From assembly GCA_036745275.1 (NCBI GenBank), contig DAIOGK010000046.1:1-12131 (forward strand): a stretch of DNA of 12,131 nt, given 5' to 3'. This DNA is from JAIUNP01 sp020161975. Its GTDB lineage: Bacteria; Pseudomonadota; Alphaproteobacteria; Rhizobiales; Beijerinckiaceae. This document shows, piece by piece, positions 1 through 6,317 of this stretch. The position numbers and the translations under genes were made by a program. Positions within the stretch are counted from its first letter, which is position 1. The number at the start of each line of letters is the position of its first letter. The notes beneath the pieces are model-generated. The model did not search any database, was not told where the DNA came from, and saw only the letters and a program-made list of their open reading frames with translations.

Positions 1-50
1 CCGCTGACCACACGCCGGTCATCAACACGCGGCACTCCATGCGCCAGAGG
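1..50 (-). mobile_element. IS5-family-like transposase fragment at window edge
   Basis: The last codons before the left edge (minus strand) read GVPRVDDRRVVSG. This matches from memory the N-terminal block GVPRVDDRRVLNG that precedes the W.LR.G..WRDLP segment in IS5-family (IS427/IS1031-like) transposases. Only about 13 residues are visible, and neither the transposase start codon nor an inverted repeat is present before it. This is therefore a rearrangement junction or decayed copy, not a clean insertion. Sequence left of the window would decide whether the rest of the transposase exists. Confidence 0.5.
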
Positions 51-374
51 AAAATTCAGTCCATCCCAGAGCGCATATTGGAAGGAGGCGCCGCTGGCGA
101 TGTAGACGTCGCCTTCGGTGAGCGAATCGAGCGCTTCGAACATCACACCGAAGGCCTTGTCCGTAAGTGGACCCTTGCCGCCGCCGCTGATATAATCGGC
201 TTCCAGAACGGGCATCGCGCGGTCGGCGATTTTCACCTCATCGCCGAGCGGCATGGTGGCTGGGGGCAAAAATTGCCTTTGCAGCCCCATCGTGTCGAGA
301 ACGTCGCCCACGACGGCGGTGAAAAGATCCGCCTTCAGGGTTCGAAAGCGGTCTTTGTCCGATTGTCTAGTCAT
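1..374 (-). pseudogene. RraA-family protein, N-terminal part, truncated and fused to transposase sequence
   Basis: Read on the minus strand from an ATG at 374, with AGGA about nine bases upstream, this frame stays open to the window edge. It gives an RraA-like start: TAVVGDVLDTMGLQRQFLPP at about residues 19-38, then ADRAMPVLEAD, FGVMFEALDSL and GASFQYALW. These are the usual N-terminal blocks of RraA-like (HMG/CHA aldolase fold) proteins. After about residue 106 the family would continue with a region such as LMSTRA...GAVLDG.RD carrying the Arg-Asp active-site pair. Here it changes to a sequence resembling an IS5-type transposase, still in frame. The catalytic half is therefore missing, and I call it a pseudogene. 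It lies downstream of the broken solute-binding protein gene on the same strand, so the two may once have been one operon. It is not a close copy of the intact RraA gene at 8316. Family call is firm; the exact break point is uncertain. Confidence 0.72.
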
Positions 375-508
375 GGGACGTGGTCCTGATCGCGACTGAA
401 CTGCTAGCAGAAAGCCTGGTTACCGCGTGTGACGCACGATCGACATCGTCTGCCGACGTAGAGAAACACCGGCAAATCTGCGGTCGACAGCGCGCCACAC
501 CGCGGCGG

Positions 509-781
509 TTATTTGGCCTTCGATATGGTTTCGATCTGCTGCTGTGCCCAAGCCACGGCATTCTCGGGGCTCATGCCATCCACCAGCATCTTCTGGACCG
601 ATTGGGTAACGACCTTGGCCTGGAACACCGCAGCAGACGCCGCCGAGGCCTCGCCCGCATAGCCATCGACCAGACCATTCCTTGCCAGATCGTCAAAGGC
701 GGCGAAAGCCGGCGTCTTGGCGAATAGCGGCATGGATTTGGTGAGCGCCGGATAGATCGGCACCCAGCGGCCGCCGGAATG
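509..781 (-). pseudogene. C-terminal fragment of an ABC extracellular solute-binding protein (family 1, sugar type)
   Basis: The minus-strand frame ending with TAA at 509 encodes about 90 residues. They begin GGRWVPIYPALTKSMPLF, contain FQAKVVTQSVQKMLVDG, and end with MSPENAVAWAQQQIETISKA. This is the C-terminal helical lobe of MalE/UgpB-like sugar-binding proteins, which are normally about 400-450 residues. Everything upstream is gone: immediately upstream (higher coordinates) the sequence changes to IS3-type transposase. The GTG at 763 would allow a short reading frame, but no ribosome site is evident and the lobe alone would not bind ligand. It is followed 134 bases later by the truncated RraA-like gene on the same strand. 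Confidence 0.65.
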
Positions 782-794
782 AACTGTAGCGCAT

Positions 795-890
795 TGTTAT
801 AGGCTTGATCTGGTGTCTGCCCGATCAGGCCCTGGTGAGGGCGCCCCCGGGTTGTAGAACTCCAGAAATCGCCCAATCGACGCCCGCGCC
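795..890 (-). mobile_element. IS3-family transposase (integrase core) remnant, frameshifted
   Basis: Two adjacent minus-strand frames together give the end of an IS3-type rve integrase. ARASIGRFLEFYN in one frame is followed by RPHQGLIGQTPDQAYN in another; intact proteins have these joined as FYN.RRPHQGL.G.TPDQAY. The frame changes at the run of C and G around 845-857. Only about the last 30 residues remain, with no orfA, no DDE residues except this tail, and no recognisable terminal repeat. It abuts the solute-binding protein fragment on one side and the IS110-type remnant on the other. Confidence 0.6.
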
Positions 891-919
891 ATTCTTTGAG
901 CTGAATACCATTGCCAGCA

Positions 920-1197
920 ACAAGCGCGGGTCAGCAGGCTGGTTGCCGCCTCGTAAAGAACAGCCCCTCGAAGCGTGTCGCCGCGTTGGTAAAAGCGCTG
1001 ATTGCACCAATGCCTCGCGTGATCATCAGACGTCGGCAGGTAGCGTCATTCCGCACATGCGCTCTGAGTTGGCGATCAAGAACGGCAAGGCCGCGCAAGA
1101 TGTCAGATCGGAGGTAGACAAGCGGACGTACAATGTCGGAGACAGTTTTGTCATCTTCGATCGCTGCGAGAAAGCGACCGATCCAGATCAGGACCAA
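920..1197 (-). mobile_element. IS110-family transposase remnant with internal deletion
   Basis: The minus-strand frame 1197 to about 965 contains IVRPLVYLRSDIL, LDRQLRAHVRNDATCRRLM and ITRGIGAISAFT. These correspond to the helical linker and start of the Transposase_20 (HhH-like) region of IS110-family recombinases, usually CRRLMTIPGVG...ALT. Shifting frame at about 962-968 gives GAVLYEAATSLLTRA, the block that normally lies about 50-60 residues further on in these enzymes. The copy has thus lost an internal piece and is frameshifted. The N-terminal DEDD catalytic domain is absent. It is a dead remnant. Confidence 0.55.
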
Positions 1198-1489
1198 TCA
1201 AGAGCACAAAGATCATTTCATGTCAGAACAAAGGAACCAGGACCCCATTCTTGAAGGCTTGGTGCGGTCTGGTCTGCCAAAAAACGGCTTTTCATCTTGA
1301 GCGCCGCGGCAACCGATGCGGAACGCCGCGCAAGGTATTGCCCGGAATTGGGATTGTGCCGGCATCCAAGCTCGTGTCCGCAGCTCGGAAGCACAATCGG
1401 TCGGGCTGAATCACTCATGATCAAAATAGCCCGCTCCAACTTCAAAACTTCAACCTTCCGATGCAGGCGGCAATGGATTTGTTTAATTA
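1198..1489 (+). other. Gene-free stretch upstream of operon 1
   Basis: I see no convincing gene here. Frames open on either strand give compositionally random peptides with no family resemblance and no good ribosome site. Base composition becomes more A+T-rich from about 1420, consistent with leading into the promoter. It lies next to the transposon remnants and may be further decayed mobile DNA. Confidence 0.5.
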
Positions 1490-1490
1490 A

Positions 1491-1531
1491 AACGAAATGG
1501 CGTTTCATTTTTAGCGATAACATCATATATG
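1491..1531 (+). promoter_or_regulatory. Promoter/operator of operon 1 (candidate IclR site)
   Basis: The 15-mer CGAAATGGCGTTTCA at 1493-1507 is an imperfect palindrome inside a wider AT-flanked dyad centred on about 1500. It shares GGCGTTTCATTTT (1499-1511) with the inverted repeat before operon 2 (4352-4364). A -10-like TATATG at 1526-1531 lies 17 bases after TTTCAT (1503-1508), a poor -35 match. The site would overlap the -35 region. Binding by the IclR protein encoded at 3536 is an inference from the shared motif and the gene neighbourhood. IclR proteins are known to bind palindromes of about 15 bp. Confidence 0.5.
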
Positions 1532-1564
1532 TTGCCCGCAGCGCACAACGGTTGGGGCGAGACA

Positions 1565-2608
1565 GTGTCAAAAACTGGAATTCATATTCCTGTCCGCGAG
1601 GACTGGCTGAACAGCGACAGGGAGGCTGTTCTTGAACCTGACCTGCCGATCATCGACCCCCATCATCACCTTTGGGATCGTCCGGAGGGGACATATCTCT
1701 TTCCCGAACTCCGCGCAGACACCGGCGATGGCCATCGCATCGCCGCAACTGTCTATATCCAGTGCCGGTCAATGTATCGCCAAGCCGGTCCGGAACTTCT
1801 GCGTCCTGTCGGCGAGGTCGAATTCGTCAACGGCATCGCCGCGCAGGCTGCAAGCGGGCTTTACGGTGATTGCCGGGCCTGCGCCGGCATCGTCGGCTAT
1901 GTCGATATTACGCAAGGGGATGCTGCCGTCCCGGCGCTGGAAGCGCTGATCCAAGCCGGAGGCGGCAGGCTGAAGGGCCTGCGCATTCCGGTTGTCTGGC
2001 ACGAGCACCCCGATGTCATTTCCAGCCCAGCGCAGCCGCCTCGCGGCCTGATGGCGTCGCCCGCATTCCGCGAGGGGGTTCGCCGTCTCGAACGCTATGG
2101 CCTCACGCTGGATATCTGGGCCTATCACACCCAGCTCGGCGAAATTCTGGATCTGGCCAAGGCCATTCCCGGCGTCACATTCATCGTCGACCACTGCGGC
2201 GGACCGATTGGCGTCGGCCCCTATGCCGGCAAACGCGATGCGGTCTTTGTGGAGTGGGAGCGCTCTGTGCGGGCCCTCGCCAAGGTGCCGAATATCATGA
2301 TGAAGATCGGCGGTCTCGGCATGAGGGTGTGCGGATACGCCTTTCATGATCGCCAAAGCCCGCCAGGCTCCGAGGACCTAGCGCGCGCTTGGCGACCGAC
2401 GTTCGACACCCTGCTGGACGCCTTCGGGCCGGACCGCTGCATGTTCGAGAGCAACTTTCCTGTCGACAAGGGCATGTTCAGCTACCGGACGTTCTGGAAC
2501 GCCTGCAAGCGGCTCAGTGCGGGCCTTGCACCAGGCGAGCGAGCGTCTCTGTTCAGTCGCACTGCTGCGCGTGTCTATGGCCTGAATCCAGAGGAGTTAG
2601 CGCTTTGA
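1565..2608 (+). CDS. Amidohydrolase-2 / COG3618-type metal-dependent hydrolase, probable lactonase
   Basis: Cytoplasmic TIM-barrel hydrolase of about 347 residues (PF04909). Relatives in COG3618 open sugar lactones such as L-rhamnono- and L-fucono-lactone; the substrate here is unknown. Visible motifs are the strand-1 metal motif IIDPHHHLWDRP (H33, H35), a mid-barrel IVDHCGGPIG (H210), and MFESNFPVDK near the end. In that last block the usual catalytic Asp of GSDWP is Asn297, with E295 before it and D301 after. I recall the ESNFPVD form from a subset of the family, so the protein need not be inactive. An ATG at 1529 is in frame but overlaps the likely -10 region. The GTG at 1565 follows GGGGCGAG at 1554-1561 and gives a start typical of homologs (VSKTGIHIPVREDWL), so I prefer it. 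First gene of operon 1; its TGA overlaps the next start. Confidence 0.85.
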   Translation: MSKTGIHIPVREDWLNSDREAVLEPDLPIIDPHHHLWDRPEGTYLFPELRADTGDGHRIAATVYIQCRSMYRQAGPELLRPVGEVEFVNGIAAQAASGLYGDCRACAGIVGYVDITQGDAAVPALEALIQAGGGRLKGLRIPVVWHEHPDVISSPAQPPRGLMASPAFREGVRRLERYGLTLDIWAYHTQLGEILDLAKAIPGVTFIVDHCGGPIGVGPYAGKRDAVFVEWERSVRALAKVPNIMMKIGGLGMRVCGYAFHDRQSPPGSEDLARAWRPTFDTLLDAFGPDRCMFESNFPVDKGMFSYRTFWNACKRLSAGLAPGERASLFSRTAARVYGLNPEELAL

Positions 2609-3525
2609 GCTTTTTTGCCCCACCAACCGAGATTGCCACACGGGTCTTCACCCGCATTCCGGACACATACAGCAAGCTAAGGCGCAGCACATGGGCAGAT
2701 GCCAATCGCGGTGGCCAGGCTATCGGCTCGTTTCTGGAGGGGCCATCATTTGACAGGAACGGCAACCTCTACGTCTGCGATATTCCCTTCGGACGCGTCT
2801 TCCGCATTTCGCCGAGCGGCGGCTGGGCGCTGATCGCCGAATATGACGGCTGGCCAAACGGGCTGAAAATTCATCGCGACGGGCGGATTTTCATCACGGA
2901 TTACAAGCGCGGCATTGTCACTCTCGACCCCGAGACAGGGATTGTGACGCCGGTGCTCGAAAATGTCGGCTCGGAAGCTTTCAAGGGCGTCAACGATCTG
3001 ATCTTTGCGCCCAACGGCGATCTCTATTTCACCGATCAAGGGCAGACTGGCCTTCAGGATGCAACCGGTCGCGTTTACCGCTACGGCGTGGATGGCCGGC
3101 TGACCTGCCTCATCAACACCGTGCCGAGCCCGAATGGGATCGCGTTTAATGACGATGCCTCAAGCCTGTTCATCGCGGTGACGCGGGCGCAGGCGATATG
3201 GCGCATTCCGCTAAGCAGCAGCGGAATAGTCGGCAAGGTTGGCGTGTTCGCCCATCTCCATGGCGGCATGGGCGGCCCAGATGGCCTCGCGATGGATGCG
3301 GAGGGATGCCTGTGTGTTGCCCATACCGGCTTCGGGTCCATCTGGCGATTGTCGCCGGTCGCCGAACCGCTGCACCGCATTCGATCCTGCGCCGGAATTT
3401 CGACAACCAATCTTGCCTTCGCTCCGGGGAGCGATCAGAAACTCTACATTACGGAATCACAGACCGGCAGCGTTCTGATCGCAGATATGCCGGCTGGAGG
3501 ACTGACCCTGTATTCGCATCAATGA
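2605..3525 (+). CDS. SMP-30/gluconolactonase/LRE family lactonase-like protein
   Basis: Six-bladed beta-propeller of 306 residues (PF08450), a metal-dependent lactonase fold that opens sugar or other lactones in the cytoplasm. The expected metal ligands are present: E45 in FLEGPSFD, N177 in SPNGIAFN and D226 in GGPDGLAMD. N130 in VNDLIFAPNGDLYFTD is the additional conserved Asn. The frame is open from further upstream, but the family-like start is the TTG at 2605 (SFFAPPTEIATRVF). It has GAGGAG at 2591-2596 and overlaps the preceding TGA as TTGA, so translation is probably coupled to the amidohydrolase. Having two lactonase-type enzymes adjacent suggests consecutive or alternative hydrolysis of a lactone. 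The reaction is inferred from the family, not proved. Confidence 0.88.
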   Translation: MSFFAPPTEIATRVFTRIPDTYSKLRRSTWADANRGGQAIGSFLEGPSFDRNGNLYVCDIPFGRVFRISPSGGWALIAEYDGWPNGLKIHRDGRIFITDYKRGIVTLDPETGIVTPVLENVGSEAFKGVNDLIFAPNGDLYFTDQGQTGLQDATGRVYRYGVDGRLTCLINTVPSPNGIAFNDDASSLFIAVTRAQAIWRIPLSSSGIVGKVGVFAHLHGGMGGPDGLAMDAEGCLCVAHTGFGSIWRLSPVAEPLHRIRSCAGISTTNLAFAPGSDQKLYITESQTGSVLIADMPAGGLTLYSHQ

Positions 3526-3535
3526 CGAGGCCGAT

Positions 3536-4252
3536 ATGCCCCCAAGAGAAAAAGCCCGTCCTTCGGTTTCCGGCGTCGCAGCTGTGGACCGCGCCTTTGC
3601 CATTCTCGCAGCATTCCGGCGTGGCGATCGCTCACTGGAACTGACGGAACTTGCCGCGCGTACCGGTCTGGTGAAAAGCACGATCATGCGGCTGGCCGTA
3701 TCGCTGGAGAATTTGGGTCTGCTGGCCCGTCAGCCGGACGGCGCCTATCGCCTTGGTCACGAAACGCTTCGGCTCGGCTCCGTCTATCAGAGTTCGCTGG
3801 ACCTTGAAGACCATGTGATGCCCGTACTTGAAAAGCTGGTTGAAGCTACCGAGGAAAGCGCCTCCTTTTATGTCCGGCGCGGCAACCAGCGCCTATGCCT
3901 GTTCCGTGTCGACAGCCCTCACCGGCTGCGACTTGTGGTGCTCGCAGGCGAGATGCGTCCTATGGACCAATCGGCTATTGCGCAGGTGCTGCGCGGCTTT
4001 GGCACAACAAGTACTGTGGATCCCGAAGGAAGAATGCCGCCGCTCTATACATCCGGCGCAACGGACCCGCATACCGCCGCTATGGCAATGCCCGTATTTG
4101 GCGCGGATCGTAGACAGGTCGGTGCGCTCGCGCTGTCCGGGCCGGTCGCCCGCCTGACGAATGAGCGGTTTGCCGAGATCGCGCCTGTTCTGCAACGTAT
4201 GGCTGCCGAACTGAGCCGGAGCATCGGGTGCTCTGAAGTAAGCCCGGCCTAA
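3536..4252 (+). CDS. IclR-family transcriptional regulator
   Basis: 238 residues, the usual size. The N-terminal winged helix-turn-helix (PF09339) covers about residues 13-65, with VDRAFAILAAFRRGDRSL followed by LTELAARTGLVKSTIMRLA; the recognition helix is about 46-60. The C-terminal effector domain (PF01614) covers about 80-232 and includes LRLVVLAGEMRPMDQSAIAQ and the AMAMPVFG...VGALALSGP block. The effector would be a small carboxylate of the pathway (family knowledge). GACGAGG at 3524-3530 precedes the ATG, ten bases after the lactonase stop. It is the last gene of operon 1. Matching palindromes before operon 1 and operon 2 suggest that it regulates itself and both operons; this is inference. 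Confidence 0.93.
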   Translation: MPPREKARPSVSGVAAVDRAFAILAAFRRGDRSLELTELAARTGLVKSTIMRLAVSLENLGLLARQPDGAYRLGHETLRLGSVYQSSLDLEDHVMPVLEKLVEATEESASFYVRRGNQRLCLFRVDSPHRLRLVVLAGEMRPMDQSAIAQVLRGFGTTSTVDPEGRMPPLYTSGATDPHTAAMAMPVFGADRRQVGALALSGPVARLTNERFAEIAPVLQRMAAELSRSIGCSEVSPA

Positions 4253-4318
4253 ATCACTCTCGCCCCTTTACGTACCGACCATCTGCCCTGGCAGGGAACA
4301 TTCTGTTGCTTCAGTTAA

Positions 4319-4364
4319 AAAATGAAACGCCGTTGCAAAACATATTGCAACGGCGTTTCATTTT
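4319..4364 (+). promoter_or_regulatory. Perfect 20-bp inverted repeat: twin IclR-type operators before operon 2
   Basis: Left arm 4319-4338 and right arm 4345-4364 are perfect reverse complements separated by a six-base spacer (AACATA). Within each arm is a 15-bp near-perfect palindrome: TGAAACGCCGTTGCA at 4323-4337 and TGCAACGGCGTTTCA at 4346-4360. They fit TGnAACGnCGTTnCA, and their centres are 23 bases apart, about two helix turns. The right half shares a 13-mer with the operon 1 promoter. TTGCAA at 4345-4350 with TACACC 17 bases later (4368-4373) could be a promoter covered by the site. The flanking A and T runs also make it look like a bidirectional intrinsic terminator after iclR. Both roles are possible; the internal dyads and shared motif favour an operator. 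Confidence 0.7.
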
Positions 4365-4431
4365 ATGTACACCCTTCCGACAACAGAGCGCCCCGACCTT
4401 AACGAAGGTCAATCGAGCGAGGATGGATGGG

Positions 4432-5397
4432 ATGGACAGACGCGTTTTTGGGATGGGACTGGCTGCGACTGCGTTAAGCGCCTCGCACACTGCGCACGCA
4501 CAATCGGATTGGCCGACAAAGCCGATCCGGGTTATCGTGCCGTACTCTGCGGGTGGGGCGGCGGACGGGCTGGCGCGGCTTTATTTCGGGCGGGTTTCAG
4601 AACGCCTTGGCCAGCCGGTCATCATTGAGAACAAGGGCGGCGGCGGTGGCACCATCGGCGCGCTGGCTGCGGCCAAAGCCGACCCGGACGGCTCGACTTT
4701 CCTTTACGATGCGACCGCCTTTTCGGTGAACCCAAGCCTCCTGCCCTCGCTGCCATACGATCCTGCCAAAGACTTCCAGCCGGTTTTTCTGGCTGCGCGC
4801 CTGCCGAACCTGCTGGTTGTTCACCCTTCGGTCAACGCTGCCAGCGTGGCTGATGTGATATCCGAAGCACGCCGGCAGGGCAGCCTCGACTGGGGTTCGG
4901 CCGGCAATGGCTCGGTGCAGCACCTGTCGCTCGAATTGTTCCGGTCGCTCGCTGACATCAAGATCAACCACATTCCCTATAAGGGCGGCGCGCCTGCGCT
5001 GAGCGACCTGATCGGTGGGCACCTGAAATTTCTGTTCTCCAACACTGCGGCAGCAACCCCGCATGTGCAGGCCGGCCGGATCAAGGCGATTGCCCACACC
5101 GGCGTCGACCGGCTCGCGGCATTCCCGGAACTGCCGGCGGTATCCGATACGCTGCCGGGCTGCGTTGCCTATGAATGGAATGGCATATTCGCGCCGGCGC
5201 GCACGCCTGCACCGATCATCGAACGCCTGAACGCGGTTCTGAATGATGTGCAGGCGGAACCTGCCATTGCCAAACGTCTCGCCGATCTCAGCGTTCTGAC
5301 GCAGAAGAACACGCCTGCCGACTTTGCTGCCTTCGTTGCCGCCGAGACGGTGAAATGGGGCAAAGTGGTTCGCGACGCGAACATCAAACCCGAGTGA
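4432..5397 (+). CDS. Bug/TctC-family tripartite tricarboxylate transporter substrate-binding protein 1
   Basis: Periplasmic binding protein of 321 residues (PF03401) for a TTT system, binding carboxylate-type ligands. The signal peptide MDRRVFGMGLAATALSASHT ends at about AHAQ and has a twin-arginine-like n-region. Family blocks: WPTKPIRVIVPYSAGGAAD (conserved Asp, D45), GQPVIIENKGGGGGTIGA, LPYDPAKDFQPV, INHIPYKGGAPALSDLIGG. It has NKGGGGG where the other four copies have NKPGA.G, so its binding loop may differ. The frame is open from 4306, through the inverted repeat, but only ATG 4432 has a sensible ribosome site (GCGAGGA at 4417-4423) and a proper signal peptide; ATG 4423 is an alternative. 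First gene of operon 2. The next start overlaps its stop. Confidence 0.92.
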   Translation: MDRRVFGMGLAATALSASHTAHAQSDWPTKPIRVIVPYSAGGAADGLARLYFGRVSERLGQPVIIENKGGGGGTIGALAAAKADPDGSTFLYDATAFSVNPSLLPSLPYDPAKDFQPVFLAARLPNLLVVHPSVNAASVADVISEARRQGSLDWGSAGNGSVQHLSLELFRSLADIKINHIPYKGGAPALSDLIGGHLKFLFSNTAAATPHVQAGRIKAIAHTGVDRLAAFPELPAVSDTLPGCVAYEWNGIFAPARTPAPIIERLNAVLNDVQAEPAIAKRLADLSVLTQKNTPADFAAFVAAETVKWGKVVRDANIKPE

Positions 5398-6317
5398 TGC
5401 CGATGCGGGCGGGCGGTTCAGACGTAGAGGCGCTCGTGGGTGGCAGCGGATCGGGCGTGGGTTTCAACATGCCCGCCGAAGCAATCGACTGTCATATGCA
5501 CATCTATGACAGTCGCGTGCCGTTCTGCGCTGGCGCGAGCCTTCCCCATCCCGATGCGTCGGTTGCGGATTATCAGAACTTGCAGCGGCGACTTGGCTTG
5601 ACTCGCGCCGTTGTCGTGGCGCCCTCAGCCTATGGTGCCGATAACAGCGTGACGCTCGATGCGCTCCTCGAGATGGGGGCTAGCGCCAGGGGCGTCGCGA
5701 TCATTTCGTCCGAGATCACCGACGCTGAACTGGACCGGCTCGAGGCCGGCGGAATGTGTGGCGCGCGCTTCAATTTCAACCTGACGCCAACCCCGTCGAT
5801 GTCGGAGCTGTCGCGGTTGGCGCCACGCCTTGCGGAGCGTGGATGGCTGATACAGATCGGCATGCGCGCGCCGCGTCTGGCAGCCGAAGCGGCGGTGCTC
5901 AAATCCCTGCCGGGAAAGCTCGTACTCGAACACTGCGCCGGTATTCCAGCTTCAGCCGATTTCCGGGGCGACCCCGCATATCCGATCGTGATGGACCTGC
6001 TGGAGGGCGGCAGGGGGTGGATCAAGCTCTCCGGTCCCTATCTTCGCGAGCCTTCCGGCGCACCGGTCTATCCGCTGCTGGGGCCCTTTATCCGCCATCT
6101 TGTGGAGCGCGCGCCGGAACGTCTGGTCTGGGGCAGCGACTGGCCGCACCCGACTGAACGGATCAAGCCGGACGACATGGCCTTGCTGCGCCTGATGGCG
6201 GACTGGGCCGCTGACGCGTCGGTCCGGAACCGCATTCTGGTTGATAACCCGGCACACCTCTACGGCTTCGCGCCGATGGCTCAATCCTCGACCTCTGAAA
6301 GGACCATGACATGCTGA
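5397..6317 (+). CDS. Amidohydrolase-2 family protein (lactonase/lactone-isomerase-like)
   Basis: TIM-barrel hydrolase of about 306 residues (PF04909) with intact catalytic features: AIDCHMHIYDSR (H33, H35), LVLEHCAGIP (H179) and LVWGSDWPHP (D248). The N-terminal block with YQNLQRRLGLTRAVVVAPSA is typical of the group that includes D-galactarolactone isomerase and pyrone-dicarboxylate (LigI-like) lactonases. Specificity cannot be assigned. The ATG at 5397 shares one base with the TGA of the upstream binding-protein gene, so translation is probably coupled; ATG 5469 (MPAEAIDCHMHIYDSR) is an alternative start nearer the conserved region, but with a weak ribosome site. It differs clearly from the amidohydrolase at 1565, which has Asn in place of the catalytic Asp. 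Confidence 0.88.
   Translation: MPMRAGGSDVEALVGGSGSGVGFNMPAEAIDCHMHIYDSRVPFCAGASLPHPDASVADYQNLQRRLGLTRAVVVAPSAYGADNSVTLDALLEMGASARGVAIISSEITDAELDRLEAGGMCGARFNFNLTPTPSMSELSRLAPRLAERGWLIQIGMRAPRLAAEAAVLKSLPGKLVLEHCAGIPASADFRGDPAYPIVMDLLEGGRGWIKLSGPYLREPSGAPVYPLLGPFIRHLVERAPERLVWGSDWPHPTERIKPDDMALLRLMADWAADASVRNRILVDNPAHLYGFAPMAQSSTSERTMTC

Noticed and set aside
39..389. 116-codon plus-strand frame at the left edge
   Set aside because: The opposite strand encodes clear RraA-family blocks, so this is its shadow.
1218..1571. 117-codon minus-strand frame over the operon 1 promoter
   Set aside because: No recognisable domain. It would start inside the start region of the operon 1 gene and cross the operator, and its composition looks random.
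1769..2356. 195-codon minus-strand frame opposite the first amidohydrolase
   Set aside because: Antisense shadow of a conserved gene with no recognisable motif or ribosome site.
2389..2604. Upstream extension of the SMP-30 lactonase frame inside the amidohydrolase gene
   Set aside because: It lies in another frame of a conserved gene. The TTG at 2605 has GAGGAG and a family-typical start.
4306..4431. N-terminal extension of binding protein 1 reading through the inverted repeat
   Set aside because: It would bury the signal peptide and translate the operator. The ATG at 4432 has a ribosome site and a proper signal peptide.
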